Below, in pieces: positions 33,580 through 44,549 of a stretch of DNA of 64,000 nt; the stretch's first letter is position 1; every line of letters begins with the position of its first letter. The stretch covers positions 16,942 to 80,941 of the forward strand of contig WPIO01000337.1 of assembly GCA_009760855.2 (NCBI GenBank), read 5' to 3'. The position numbers and the translations under genes were made by a program. The notes under the pieces were generated by a model. The model was not told the DNA's origin and searched no databases. It saw only the letters and a list, made by a program, of their open reading frames with translations. Origin of the DNA: Cristatella mucedo. Taxonomy: Eukaryota > Bryozoa > Phylactolaemata > Cristatellidae.

Positions 33580-33761
33580 ATGATGATTCTGCTCGACCGG
33601 AATGCTCGGCTGAAAGCAGCAAGCGAAGTGACCTGAGAAGGCGATTCAAAAAAGCTAGGACCATGTTGATTGCAGAGTTAGATACATCGGTCGTTCTTCA
33701 GGCTCTAGACATTCTCTATGGTGATGAACTCGTTACGGAGGCTCAAAAGCAAAATATTCAG
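33580..33761 (+). CDS. CARD domain exon, N-terminal half
   Basis: Acceptor CTTTGTTTGCAG|AT and donor TTCAG|GTAAGC are both strong; start phase 1, end phase 0. After a Ser/Asp-rich lead ('DDSARPECSAESSKRSDLRR') the peptide has the opening helices of a CARD (caspase-recruitment) domain: 'FKKARTMLIAELDTSVVLQA' with the LxxELD pattern, then 'DELVTEAQKQNI', equivalent to the 'vLTeeq.e.I' turn. The second half is in the next exon. CARDs assemble signalling complexes by CARD-CARD contacts in the cytosol, in apoptosis and innate immunity. Confidence 0.7.
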
Positions 33762-34902
33762 GTAAGCTGTCAAGAAAGTGTCGTGTGCCGATCTGAGACG
33801 GAAAAATGCTAATATCTGATATAGCCACCACGTCTATCTGGTATCTGAACAGCCTTATCAGTTAACTAGCAGCTGCAGCTAAATAACTTGCCTGCTCTTC
33901 CCTCGAACATTTAGCCGGTCTTGTAGGTAGTGCATCATAATTAGCCTACAACAAGTAGCTTTTTAAACCTTTTTTCTTGCCAGCTACAAACCATTGACTT
34001 TATTCCTTGCTGTTTTAGGTATTAAAAACCATAATTTCTTTCCACTTTTATTTCGAAGTGTGTGCTAATATTTCTCGCCTGCCTGTATAATGAGGCATTG
34101 TAAGGTGCACCCTTACTTATGCTTGTGCTGCTTAGAATACACGTTTTGCTTTTACGAAGGGAGAGGTTACGATAATGTCTTTAGATGTCTACATTTAGAC
34201 CCTGACATTTGCATGATGACTTAATTGTCATAATGGAGTCGTAGCAGTAGTTAAGCTTCATATTGCTTACATGAAAAGTAAAAATCCTGCCAATGATTTA
34301 GCTGTGGCTGCTAGCCGGATCTGGTACAATCCAAGATCATTCAAATGTGCGATTCATTTGTATACGTTTTTCCCTAAACTTGAACTGGCAGTGGTAAAAT
34401 GCGATGCAGTATTGCTGGTTCGAACAGATCTCGTTGCTTATAAATAAATAGATAATGTCTGGCCAGGGAAGCAGAAAACTATTTTTGGTGAGCTTAACAT
34501 TATTCAAGTTGTACGCGGTGCATGCTAAATCAAGTTTCGCTTCTTCGTGAAGTGGACCGATTACAGTAAAAATGGTATTATGAGAGTAACGATTTATTCA
34601 TAAAAGTTGAACATCTTAGTTTCGCGGTTATAATTTTCTTACAGTTACCGCTCAGCATTCCGTTGAAAAATGCAAGTGAGCTAGTGACTGCAGATGGCTA
34701 CCGATTTGAGAGTTAGTGATAAAAAACAAAAGTTTAAAGCCATAAGCTTAGACAGCAATGACCCCTGGCTCGCCGCCTGTTCTACATTGCTAATGATGAA
34801 CCCATGTGTGGAACTTTATTGATTAAACTATTGCGAATTGTATTAAGCAATGTGACAACTTATCCTGCTCTATGAACAAATGTAGGAGTCTACTGTTTTT
34901 AG
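33762..34902 (+). other. Intron splitting the CARD domain
   Basis: GTAAGC…TTTTTAG borders. No transposon or ORF recognised inside. Confidence 0.65.
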
Positions 34903-35073
34903 GCAGAGGCGAAGAGAAATGTTCAAATAGATACCGCAAGGTGCTTTGTCGACGTCATTGAGTCTCTTGGAGACGATGCGATCCTGGCTTTTGTTGCGTC
35001 TCTGGAGTCTAAATTCATCGAAAGACCAGATCTGGCTCAAGCTCTCAGGAATTACGGTTGTCATAGATTCTGA
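34903..35073 (+). CDS. CARD domain exon, C-terminal half, with stop
   Basis: Acceptor CTACTGTTTTTAG|GC, phase 0, matching the donor at 33762. The frame completes the domain: 'IDTARCFVDVIESLGDDAIL' (helices 3-4 with the conserved Gly between them) then 'FVASLESKFIERPDLAQALR' (helices 5-6), and ends 12 codons later at TGA (35071). The CARD is therefore at the C-terminus. The whole predicted protein from the first candidate exon is about 190 residues with no other recognised domain. No catalytic residues are expected. Confidence in the fold is good by pattern, but no profile search was run. Confidence 0.7.
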   Translation, partial: AEAKRNVQIDTARCFVDVIESLGDDAILAFVASLESKFIERPDLAQALRNYGCHRF

Positions 35074-35479
35074 CTTTGATCACCTAGCTCGGACGCTAGC
35101 TGTGTCAGCTCACTAATCTGCCCCATTCATCATCAGATGCCAGGATTGTGAATGCATTTTTGTTAAGTTCATGAAGGCGCTTTTGCATTTTACTTTAGCT
35201 TGCTTGTTGGGATTCGGAATCTGCGGCCGTTAAATTTCACACTAAAAGGTAATATTCTTGTGTGCTTCTTAATAACTGCATTTTTATCGAGGCCCCGACC
35301 AACAATATAATTAAATGTAAATGAATGTTGCAGTGGTTGCACAAGAAACATAGTGGCCGTTGATTAAACCGCTTCAGTTCAAGGATCAACAAATAAAACC
35401 TTGGTCAATTTTCTAGAATGGCCTTTTGTGCAGAAATTTGCTTCTCTTATATGTGCCATATATTGAGGGGGGAAGTTGG
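35074..35479. other. 3' flank of the CARD gene
   Basis: Non-coding. An AATAAA occurs near 35392 ('CAACAAATAAAACC'), about 320 bp after the stop, and is a candidate poly(A) signal. Confidence 0.45.
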
Positions 35480-36405
35480 AAATGATAATAATAATAAATA
35501 TAATGCACGTGATAAAGCCCCGTCAGAGAACTCAATCTCTTTCTAGGCGCTTTACATTTGCTGCAAAGGGAAAGCTATTGAATGGTGAGTAATATCATGC
35601 TTGATAAACTACGTGAATAACATGGTTAGGGGTGGCATGCACAGTGTCAGCGTGCAAGTGTGGATAGTTGCAGCTTGCTGTGTCGGCACGCATAAGTACT
35701 TTAAGGACAAATCAGAGGGACCCACTAAATGCTGTCCTAAATAGGTGTGTTTTTAAGTTCTTTTTTAATGTGGTCAAGTCAGTCAAGTCCTGAAGCAGCT
35801 CGGGAGGGAGTTTCAGGTTTTGGGAGCATACAAACTAAATGCACGGTCTCCAAAGGATTTGAGGTTTGTACGGGGTATTTGTAAACTGTTGGATTCCGTA
35901 AAGTGGGTGGTACTATGCTTGGCCTGATGGGGGAGTATATCTGAGAGATATGTTGGAGCCAAAGAATGAAGTGACCTAAAAGTGAGCGATAAATTCTTGA
36001 AGTCAATTCGTTCTTTGACTGGTAGCCAGTGCAGATCGGCGACAAGTGGAATAATGTGGCAACTGCGACGCTCACGACAGACAAGCCTAGCTGCCGAGTT
36101 TTGCACCAGCTGCAATCGCCTGATCGCATATGCTGGCTGGCCAGTAAGCAGTGAGTTGCAGAAGTCGAGACGAGATGTCACGAATGCACGGACGTGGTCT
36201 CCTTATCTAAACTAGCCCGAATTTTAGCAATATTATGAAGCTGAAAATAGGCAGATTTGACTGTGGAGCTGATATGGTCGTCTATCAAGAGGTCACTTTG
36301 GACCATGACTCCTAGATTTCGAACCGATTCAACTGCAGATATGCTGGAAGAGTCAATTTTGAGCGTCAGCCTTTCCAATTTCTATATCACACTGGGTTTG
36401 CCCAT
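35480..36405 (-). mobile_element. LINE family A, relatively complete C-terminal half
   Basis: Minus strand: ATT tail at 35484-35500, hairpin, 3' UTR. RT region in frames 35813-36181 and 36178-36378 joined by a frameshift, covering 'SISAVESVRNLGVMVQSDLL', 'DDHISSTVKSAYFQLHNIAK', 'TSRLDFCNSLLTGQPAYAIR' and the C-terminus. It keeps the segment deleted in the copy at 5851-6795. Confidence 0.9.
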
Positions 36406-37519
36406 ATTATAATACTACCACATGCTTACTTTCGTCAGTTTACCCAAGCATGATATCTTACTGTCAATAACTCATGGTGATTTCGCCACTTGAGGTGTTC
36501 TATAAAAGGCCTCGATGGAGATTCGGCGTTCTAAGAGCACAGTGCAAAGACACTTATTGCAGCTTTTGTGCTCTTATGGCAAAATACCCCTGAGAAATAC
36601 GCATTTGAAAGTAGTCAGTTTTAATAAGGAACAGAGCGCCAAGCAGTAGATCCAGAGAGCGAAAATCTGTCCAGTATAGGGCGGCCGGCCTACATCATCA
36701 AGGTCTATGGTACCGGGTTCGCCAGGGTGTGCCCACTGCTTATTGGCAGTAAATTGTGGGCTGAATAGCCACGGTTGGCCCGTTCAGGCCTGCTCAAAAG
36801 GTCCGTCAGTCGCCGCACGTTGCTGTGTGATTGGTCAAGTGTATTAATATTAACAGCCGCTCTTATTGCGTTTAAGTCGTCCTCGAGCATGTGCTTGCAA
36901 AGAACTATGCCGGCTCGCGCTGGTGAAAGTGTCGCCAACAAACCTTCCTATCCAGTATGAGTGAGTGCCTAGAAGGAGATTGAGTTCAATTTAGGCTCTT
37001 CTGCCGCTGGATAAGAGAGTCTGCAGCGTCAGACAAAAGTTTGCTCGCAGAACGCTATGGGAATGTCTCCTCAATGTTAACAGCTGCAGCCTCCATCCAG
37101 CGGACCATCATCGAACATCTTAATAGGCTGTGTGGGAAATATGTACTGCATTTTAATTAGCGAGACGGCTTCGTCGTGTCAATTTTATTCATACCTCATA
37201 TAGTGAGCATCATATTTTATCAAGTGGCCAGCTGAAAAGCGATACTTTCTGACACTAAGTACTCGTCCGGGGGATAGGGTAGGATACAGGCTCTTTATGA
37301 TTCAGGTTGCGGTTTCGAGTACTGCAGTTGGAGGTTTATTATTGCCTGCTGCAAAGGGTGTTGATAACCGAAAAGGCTTGTCGCTAAACTAATGACTGTT
37401 GAATCGGCTGACCGTAACGATAAAAAGAGGCTGACGGGTAAAATTCAGGGATTATAAATTGGGCTGGCGCTTCTGTTGCTCTTTATTTTCCCTGCCGTTT
37501 GGCGGTTGGTTGATCCCTT
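36406..37519. other. No recognised gene
   Basis: A 78-codon minus frame at 36705-36941 has no recognisable motif. Nothing else seen. Confidence 0.4.
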
Positions 37520-37715
37520 ACTTGTGCATGTTGCCACTAACCACATTTGCATGCTGACCCTGTGCATCTCACCCCTAACCATATCGTTTGTTTTCAAGCA
37601 TGATTTTACTTACCATTCAATTGCATTTCACTTTACAGCAAATGTAAAGCGCCTAGAGAGAGATTAAGTTCTCTGAGGGCGCTTTATCAAGTGAATTATT
37701 ATTAATATTATTACT
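37520..37715 (+). mobile_element. LINE family A 3' end, clean reference copy
   Basis: The clearest 3' terminus in the window. 'CACATTTGCATGCTGACCC' is followed by a hairpin whose outer arms are AAAGCGCC (from 37646) and GGGCGCTTT (to about 37685) and whose inner arms are AGAGAGA and TTCTCT, with an ATTAAG loop. Then come 'ATCAAGTGAATTATT' and the ATT repeat. Such a stem-loop is the recognition element for the RT in stringent-type L2/CR1 LINEs. Confidence 0.92.
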
Positions 37716-39121
37716 TCACTTCCGGTACTCGTCTAGTGACAGCTGCTGAGTCGAGGATCGAAATCGCTTAAGAGCAATGTTATTTTGCTGCTGGATACGA
37801 TGATGTACTATAAGTGCGACTTACGTTCGCACTTCAATCAGTAGCTTTTGGAAATATTAATTGCATCAAGTACGAGCACAGTCCCTCTACGAGCATGAGA
37901 TCTTTATTTTATCATTGCCTTTGCTGAAATTAAAGCGTATCAAAGCTCACTGCATGAGCGCCTTGAAAACAAATCCTCGTCGACCCAGTCAATCCTGCTA
38001 GGAACTGTTGCACTGTTATCGTTCATTTCATGACGTCAGTTAGTAGCGAGCTCCCGATTTGGCCCTAAATAGAGAGAAAAACCGTGAAATTTTTTAGTTA
38101 TTCTCAAGCGACAGAGTGCGCTCCTGACTAGCGGGCGTATGTCTTGCTTTTTAGTTTAGTTCTCGTTCACTCACCTTTGAAATCTGGCTCTCAAGACAGA
38201 CGTCGGAGCTCTGCCATCTCAATGGGGTGGTGCAGACGCACATCCCTGAGGAGGAATTCCATTGTCTTCAGCCGACTGGGATTAAGGCTGCTGTCTGTGT
38301 CACTGCGTTGCGTTCCAGTCGTCTCTGCTCAATCCATTGCCCAGATCTCCGAAAGCGAATGAGTGCAAAACCATAAACAACCAAACAAAAACTGCGAAGT
38401 GAAACGGTTTATCGCAAAGGAACCATGCGGGCAATTTTACGTAGGGGTCTGCATTAGCGGCTTACACGCCTCATCGGCAAAGTGCTGGATGTCGGCGTGT
38501 TGGTGGTTTTCGCACGAGAGCGTATTGTCGAAGGGGGAGTCGGGACGTCTAGGTACGAGCTGGCTCGTATGTCGGCTGATCGTCACAGCGTCCTTTACTG
38601 ACATCGTGCGGCGAAGAATCGGTTGGGACCATCCTGCAGTAGACCATTTGGCGACTCGATGCGATCCACTCAGATGAAAATATGGGCTCAGGTTGTCCTG
38701 ACAATTTGCTAGCGAAGCATTGACCACGGGATGGGGAATGTCACAAACTGTTATGAGAATGGACCATTCTCATGGGACGCTACGCTATTGTTTGAATGGC
38801 ACAGAATGTATCCCAATCTGATTGAATTCACCGTATAATACCATGAAAAGGTAGGGCCAAGCTCCAGTTTATGTTGAATAATCAAGCGAACTTTTTTGAA
38901 TGCGTTCTACGTTAACTCAGTCCATTGCACATGCATAATCAATGGAAATGCATGGCAATAGCTCCATTATCTCTATCCTGTGCATGACCGCAAGTAACGG
39001 CTAATTATAATGCACACCGTTACTATTGAGTTCTCACGAATGAAATGGACATTGAAAGGAGCTTTGGAATGTTGAGTTATGCTGGCTCAAATCGGCTGAC
39101 GGCCAGTGTCCTACTTTCCAG
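37716..39121. other. Unassigned; base composition shifts to GC-rich
   Basis: Frames at 38144-38362 and 38363-38677 are open but carry no recognisable motif. From about 38 kb the sequence becomes visibly richer in G+C and CpG than the left part of the window. Confidence 0.35.
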
Positions 39122-39297
39122 GCGATGTTGACGACAGAAAACTTGTTTTGGCTATTGAAAGATCTGTTGAGGCTTTCAAAAAGTGGACCCAGCGTCACTT
39201 CGATGCGATCCGAGCTGATGACAGCATGAGTGCAGTGCTTCGTACCTTAGCTAACAAATATCGACCAGGGGGTGAGGAATGTCCGGCCTCGTATTGA
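39122..39297 (+). CDS. Candidate terminal exon of unknown protein
   Basis: The acceptor CTACTTTCCAG|GC is followed by an open frame to TGA at 39295. It encodes a charged, apparently helical peptide: 'DDRKLVLAIERSVEAFKKW' then 'QRHFDAIRADDSMSAVLRTL'. The alternation of hydrophobic and charged residues looks like a real protein segment and could be part of a helical adaptor fold, but I cannot assign it to CARD, DED or death domain. Confidence 0.35.
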
Positions 39298-39534
39298 ACT
39301 CGACGCATCGAAATCGTTAGGTTGTCTGTAAATACAGCAGAGTCAAACTCTGCACCAGCAGCAATTTTGAAGCATGCGAACAATTCCCCCAGTGAGGCAC
39401 AATCCGGAGCCGTATGACGTATGAGCGCTGCTGAGGCCAAGGTCTTCGGTCTCAGCATCTAGCAGCGGGAACGAGAAGAGGTGCTGGACAGCATACTCGG
39501 CATCTTTATGCTTTCGGTCTCTCTTTCTCTCTCG

Positions 39535-39730
<196 letters not shown>

Positions 39731-39782
39731 CACTCTCACTCTCTCGCTCTCCCTTTCTCGCCTATAATTTTCTTTGGAACTC

Positions 39783-40380
39783 ATCGCGTGTTTGGGGCTT
39801 GAGTTGAGCAAACTTGCCGTTTTCAGCGAAGGCGGTTTGACTTTCTTTTGCAGCTTCTTCTAAGCATATAGTAAAAAGAAACGGAAGCGTGACGCTGCAT
39901 TCGTGCCAAAATGCGTTCAGAACTCGAGTCATCAACATATTAACGATGCAATGGATGGTTGGAGAGTCGCTATGGTTGGGAAATCCCGTGCGGTTCTATT
40001 TTCTACAATCCCACCTGCTCACCCTGGCCTCATCTTACGACTAGCAAGAATCCTCGGGTGACCCTCTCACCTCCTAACAACATACCACTGCATCAACAAA
40101 GCGCGGGATGTCCGAGCGGGAGCGGCCGTCGAGCCAACGTCGGTGGTGGGGGGGGGGGCTAGTCGGCCTTTGACGTCACCGTCGGCGGGCGACCAAGGCC
40201 CGTCAGTAGGTAGGCGCGAGCACAAAATGGCCACCCGCCGCGCATTCGCGGCGAGGGAATCCGACGCCGCAAACAGGCACGCAATCAATCCCGGTAGCTC
40301 GACGGTTTGGTTTAAGTACCGTTAAGCCAACCGCAGCCGCAGCCGACTGTTACTGCGAGGTGCTCCGGTATTGTAAGAAA
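39783..40380. repeat. Repeat module D, copy 1
   Basis: Aligns with 41590-42135: 'GGGCTTGAGTTGAGCAAACTT', 'TCAGAACTCGAGTC', 'GGTTGGAGAGTC', 'CCCACCTGCTCACC', 'CTCCTAACAA' and 'TAAGTACCGTTAAGCCA' occur in the same order in both. GC- and CpG-rich in its right half. Function and class unknown; probably part of a transposon. Truncated at about 40380, where AT-rich DNA begins. Confidence 0.75.
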
Positions 40381-40544
40381 AGTACCCTTTTAGGACATTT
40401 CCCTTTTCAATCCTCCTCATGCTCACAATCGTTCGCATTTCAAAGTCTTGAAATGGAAAATGTCCCAAGTATACTTTTCCTCCAACATTAAACTTTTGTC
40501 CTATTTATTTTTTCAATTAAATGAAATTTATTTTCTTAATATAG

Positions 40545-40838
40545 ACGTATAGAAAAAGTCCTCAAAAGGGAAACTCGTTTCATACCGAAGTAAGAAGACT
40601 AATGAATATTGATGACTTAACTCCAAATAAAATTATTGCTTCTAGGCTTCATAAGTTTAAATTAGATTTTATTGGAGCAAGCGGAAAACATGAGAGATAT
40701 GTTCGCAAAGGAAGAGACTATTCAGCAACTGAAATTGATGATTTATTTAATAGTATAATAACGATGCCGACGCATTTGATTCGGGAGACCCAAATGGAAG
40801 ATTTCAGCTCATCGTTAAAGCGCTTAACCAGCTCGTAA
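40545..40838 (+). CDS. Unknown AT-rich reading frame within the GC-rich region
   Basis: A possible acceptor (TTTATTTTCTTAATATAG|AC) opens a frame of about 97 codons to TAA at 40836. It contains 'RRLMNIDDLTPNKIIASRLH', 'FDFIGASGKHERYV'-like sequence and a charged 'RKGRDYSATEIDDLFNSIIT' stretch. The codon use is AT-rich, unlike the flanking D modules. I do not recognise the family; a transposon or virus-like element ORF is possible. Confidence 0.35.
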   Translation, partial: TYRKSPQKGNSFHTEVRRLMNIDDLTPNKIIASRLHKFKLDFIGASGKHERYVRKGRDYSATEIDDLFNSIITMPTHLIRETQMEDFSSSLKRLTSS

Positions 40839-40984
40839 CCTCTATTACTGCTAGGTAGTGTGGGCGCGGGATTGCCGCCTCGTTCAGCCCAAACGAGACT
40901 CACTCACGTCCAGTAGGCAATCTAGGCGTGAGCAGGTAACTCCTTAGCAGCCTCTCTCTATCCGCCTATTGGGAATGGATTATG

Positions 40985-41320
40985 AATGGGTGCACTGTCA
41001 CGTGATTTGATCTAAGTTTGATAGATGGGTCGAGCGATGGGTGGCCGGATAGTGGATTACTTCGGATAGAATGGCCGAAGCAAGAAAATGAACGGACCCA
41101 GAACTGAATGACGAAGTTTTGCAATCGATGTGCCGTTTGAGGGGGCATGAAGTACGGGTCCATGGGAAGCCATTTGTCGAGGCGACTACGACGTACAAGA
41201 CAGACGAGCCTCGTCGCTCAGTCATGTGCCGTTTGGAAGCTTCTCATTGCTCAGGCTGGAAGGTGTGCGACATTTGTTGAGATACAGCTTTCGAGACTGG
41301 CTCAGCTTTCATACAGCTGT
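40985..41320 (-). mobile_element. LINE family A fragment, decayed and GC-shifted
   Basis: Minus strand: 'ATGACGAAGTTTTGCAATCG' and 'CGACGTACAAGACAGACGAG' correspond to the 'AGCGACAAAACCTTGAAGTC' and 'CGACGCTCACGACAGACAAG' blocks of cleaner copies. Confidence 0.65.
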
Positions 41321-41429
41321 CAGCTGTCATACTTGTATGGACCGAATGATTTACCGCCGGTGCCGTCGTCCTAGCGATGAAAAATCTCCGTCGGCATGCA
41401 AGCGGTTGCCCGCCGCTTCAGAGACAAAC

Positions 41430-42510
41430 GTCACCGTGCGAGCAACGCGAATCTGCTTTACTTTTGAAGTTCAAGCAGGAGCAGCAGGAGTTGCGTTGAA
41501 AGGGCAATTCCTGACCGCAACGTGACTCTTGGCGAGCTTTCAGGCTCGTATCGGCTTTTCGTACTTCGCTAATTTTAGCCCCGATCGCGTATTTGGGGCC
41601 TGAGTTGAGCAAACTTCCAGTTTTCAGCCCAGCAGGTGGTTTGATTTTCTTCTGAAGCTACTTCTTGGCACATAATAACAAGAAACGGAAGCCCGAAATT
41701 GCATTCCTGACAACATGTGTTCAGAACTCGAGTCGTCAATATATTTAACGGTGCAATAAACGGTTGGAGAGTCCCTTCTGTTGGGAAATCTCTTAGTTGG
41801 TTCTATTTTCTAAAATCCCACCTGCTCACCGTGGCCCTATCTTACGACAACAAGAACCCTTGGGTAACCCTCACACCTCCTAACAATATACCGCTGCATC
41901 GCCAACGCGCGGGCAGTCCGAGTGGGGGCGGCCGCCGAGCCGACGTCGGCGGCAGGGAGGGGGGCAGTAGGCGGGCGAGAGCGCAAAATCGCCAGCCGCT
42001 AGCGCGTTCGTCGCGCGGGAATCTGACGCTGCAAACACGCACGCAATCAAGCCCGATGGCTCGACGGTATGATGTAAGTACCGTTAAGCCACCCGAAGCC
42101 GCAGCCGACGGTTACTGCGAGGTGCTCCGGCGATGGGGGCGAGTTTCCTGGGAGCGCGGTCGTCTGAGCGGCAAATCGAGAAGGAGCTTCGCGGCGCGGA
42201 TGCGAATACTGAAACGGATGGCGCTCGGTTACGTCGCGTGAGACTGAAAAGCGGCTGGTTAGTGAATTTTGTCATGGAGTATTGCCGAGAGCTGGCGGCG
42301 GCAGTAGTGGACGGGCTCTCTTGAATTACCGTGTCCTCGTTCATTAGGAAGTTCTGCACGGGGCGTGAATATGGGCTTTCGCTGAGCGCTACGCGTTTAC
42401 GACTTATCCGCGAGATTTTGTGGCATTCCGCACGTGAACTCTCTTGAAACGCTCAATCGAGTTTTTCTCGTTCGCCAGTCCGTTCAGCCATGCTGCGATC
42501 CATGCTTTCG
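41430..42510. repeat. Repeat module D, copy 2 (longest)
   Basis: Longest copy and reference for the module. Its left part (41460-41690) matches 45545-45760, its centre (41590-42135) matches copy 1, and its right part (42080-42500) matches 45790-46350. A 174-codon plus frame (41717-42241) crosses it but is Arg/Ser/Gly-rich, has no recognised domain and is not conserved in the other copies. Confidence 0.75.
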
Positions 42511-42644
42511 CCAGGCGCAACGGAGAATGCGACACTCGCGTGGCAAATGCATATCACAACAGCGAACCGCTTTGAGAGTTTTCTTCTACTAGTTTAGCAC
42601 CATTCGGCAATTGCCGCGTTCTCGGCGAAATGAATCAATGAGCC

Positions 42645-43110
42645 ATACGCTGGCCTACAACGGCCGCCGCGGCTTGGCTCCTTCGTACCTAGCTTAACTG
42701 CTACACCAGTTTCAGCCTCTTCGAGCACTGAAGTCCTGCATGGACAATAAATGAGCTGTTCCGTTCCTCCGCTAAAATACCGTTGGCGACAGAAGCTTTA
42801 ACTCTGCAGGTCCTAGACTGTGGAACTCGCTTCCACAATTCTTGAGCAATGACAAATACTGTCCTGCGGCCGACTACGGCTCATCCTTTTTAGCGATCCT
42901 GAGCTTCTACTTCCATGCCACTCACTACTTCAACTGCTCTCCTGACTCTGCTATGCTTCCCACTTTCTCTTTGTTACGTGAGACGAAGTCTGTTGGCTAC
43001 CGAATGAGTACCGAAAGCCGCTCAGGCTGTGAGTTCGCTAAACAAAACTCTCCTGCGTAACACGCTCATAGTCTTTATAGCTTTGCGGAGTTAAAGACGG
43101 AGACACGTAC
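42645..43110 (+). mobile_element. LINE family B 3' end
   Basis: Plus strand from 'GGCTTGGCTCCTTCGTACCT' to 'GAGTTAAAGACGGAGACACG'. The frame 42842-43060 contains 'FLAILSFYFHATHYFNCSPD' and 'ESRSGCEFAKQNSPA'. Confidence 0.85.
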
Positions 43111-43554
43111 ATAAGGCCTCACGCCCAGTCACTGCCCTAAGCTCGCCGTGATTCGCAGAGGAGCTGAATAGCGCTACTGCACGCAGCTCAAACAAGAGTT
43201 CCGGTATTTAGCGGCGAATCCACGCCATGTCACTAGGTACAGCAGCATGCGAGTTCCAGACGAACAGACAGCAAAAGTACTGTGCACCGCACAGAGAGCA
43301 GGATGCAGTCAAACCGATCTAGAGGCAACCGTGTGGCGTAAATTTGCAGTATTTTTTTGAGAGCGCGACGCAGGTGAAACGCTGAGAAATTCTGCGGGGA
43401 CGCTCTGCAGCCGGCCGCTCAATAGCCCGTAATGAATAGCACAGCATCGCCCAGCTGTTTTTTAGAAGAGTTGCAATAGGCCGCAATGCTTTTCCGCTGG
43501 TCTCGGTTATTCGCGGCAGTCACATAACAAGCGCCGCCGAAGAATGGGAGTGCA
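43111..43554. other. GC-rich non-coding sequence
   Basis: No feature recognised between family B and module C. Confidence 0.45.
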
Positions 43555-43784
43555 GCTGATGGCGGCGGCGAGATCCAGACGATTCGGCTGATGAGTTATC
43601 AGAATGGCCGCAGTAAGTGCTCCAATCCAAGGAAGCCGCAGCCGCCGCCGCAGCACTATCATAGTCGATGTCGTCAGCAGGAGAACCTGATGGCAGTGGA
43701 AAGACTTATATCACTACAGTAATCGTTGAGGTTGGACAGGAAAAAACGAAAGCGGTCGGCCTAGAAGAATAAGAGTGGTAATAT
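43555..43784. repeat. Repeat module C, copy 1
   Basis: Shares with 43918-44105 and 46370-46589 the ordered blocks 'TTCGGCTGATGAGT', 'GTAAGTGCTCCAATCC', 'GTCGTCAGCAGGAG', 'GGAAAGACTTATATCA' and 'GTTGAGGTTGGACAGG'. Directly followed by a family B C-terminal fragment, as are the other two copies. Confidence 0.8.
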
Positions 43785-43917
43785 ATTACAACTACTCTCC
43801 TGCTACCGACTGCTGCACTTCCTTTCCAGCAGTCCTGCGCTGCTACTTTATTGTTGCTACTCATTATCTCAACTGGTCTCCCAACTCAGCCATGCTGCTC
43901 ACTTTCTCTCTGTTGCT
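43785..43917 (+). mobile_element. LINE family B fragment following module C1
   Basis: 'CAACTACTCTCCTGCTACCG' to 'CTCACTTTCTCTCTGTTGCT' matches the family B C-terminal region, then is cut by module C copy 2. Confidence 0.8.
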
Positions 43918-44105
43918 CGGTTGACGGTTCGGCTGATGAGTAGTCTGAACAGTCACAGGTAGTGCTCCAATCCGGGGCTTGCCTCAGCTGCAATACACGT
44001 CGTCAGCAGAAGGACTTGATGGCGGTGGAAAGACTTACAGCACTATATTAGTACAGTAGAAGTTGAGGTCGGACAGAAAATAACAAAAGTAGCCGGCCGA
44101 GAAGA
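43918..44105. repeat. Repeat module C, copy 2
   Basis: Same block order as copy 1, with local changes such as 'GGCGGTGGAAAGACTTACAG'. Confidence 0.8.
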
Positions 44106-44330
44106 CTAGAGTGGGAATGTACGACATCTACTCTCCAGCTACAGACTGCGGCGCATCCTGTCCAGCTCTCGTGAGCTGCAACTTTCATGCTACTCATTGT
44201 CTCAACTGGTCTCACAACTCATCTATGCTTCTCACTTTCTCCTCGCTGCGTAAGATGAAGTTCGTTGGTTGCCGAACGCTTACCAAAATCAGCTTAGGCT
44301 GCGAAATTACCTCGCATCATTCCGACATGA
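44106..44330 (+). mobile_element. LINE family B fragment following module C2
   Basis: A 79-codon frame from 44111 contains 'LVSCNFHATHCLNWSHNSSM', the same region as 'LSFYFHATHYFNCSPDSAM' in other copies. Confidence 0.8.
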
Positions 44331-44449
44331 CATTACGTCAGTCGTGCTAACCTTGAGCAGTGCCCGGCCACCGCCTGCTGCGTAACGCACATGTCGACAC
44401 TGCCGCGAGCAATCGAAATACTTAAGGCGTCGGGGGTTGCCACGACGTG

Positions 44450-44549
44450 AAGTTGGATGCTGGTTGTGCAACGGATACAGAGCAAAGTTCTTACGCTGAC
44501 TCACAAGGCCCGCCACGGCTGGGCTCCTCCGTACCTAGCTGAACTGCTG
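44450..44549 (+). mobile_element. LINE family B fragment interrupted by an LTR-like insertion
   Basis: 'AACGGATACAGAGCAAAGTT' to 'CCTAGCTGAACTGC' is typical family B. It stops within the 'AELLHQF' codons and may resume briefly at 44808 ('ACTGAGGTGCCAATTTTTCA' against ACTGCTGCACCAGTTTCA). Confidence 0.75.

Noticed and set aside
41717-42241. 174-codon plus frame in module D
   Set aside because: Not kept open in the other D copies, and low-complexity Arg/Ser/Gly composition.
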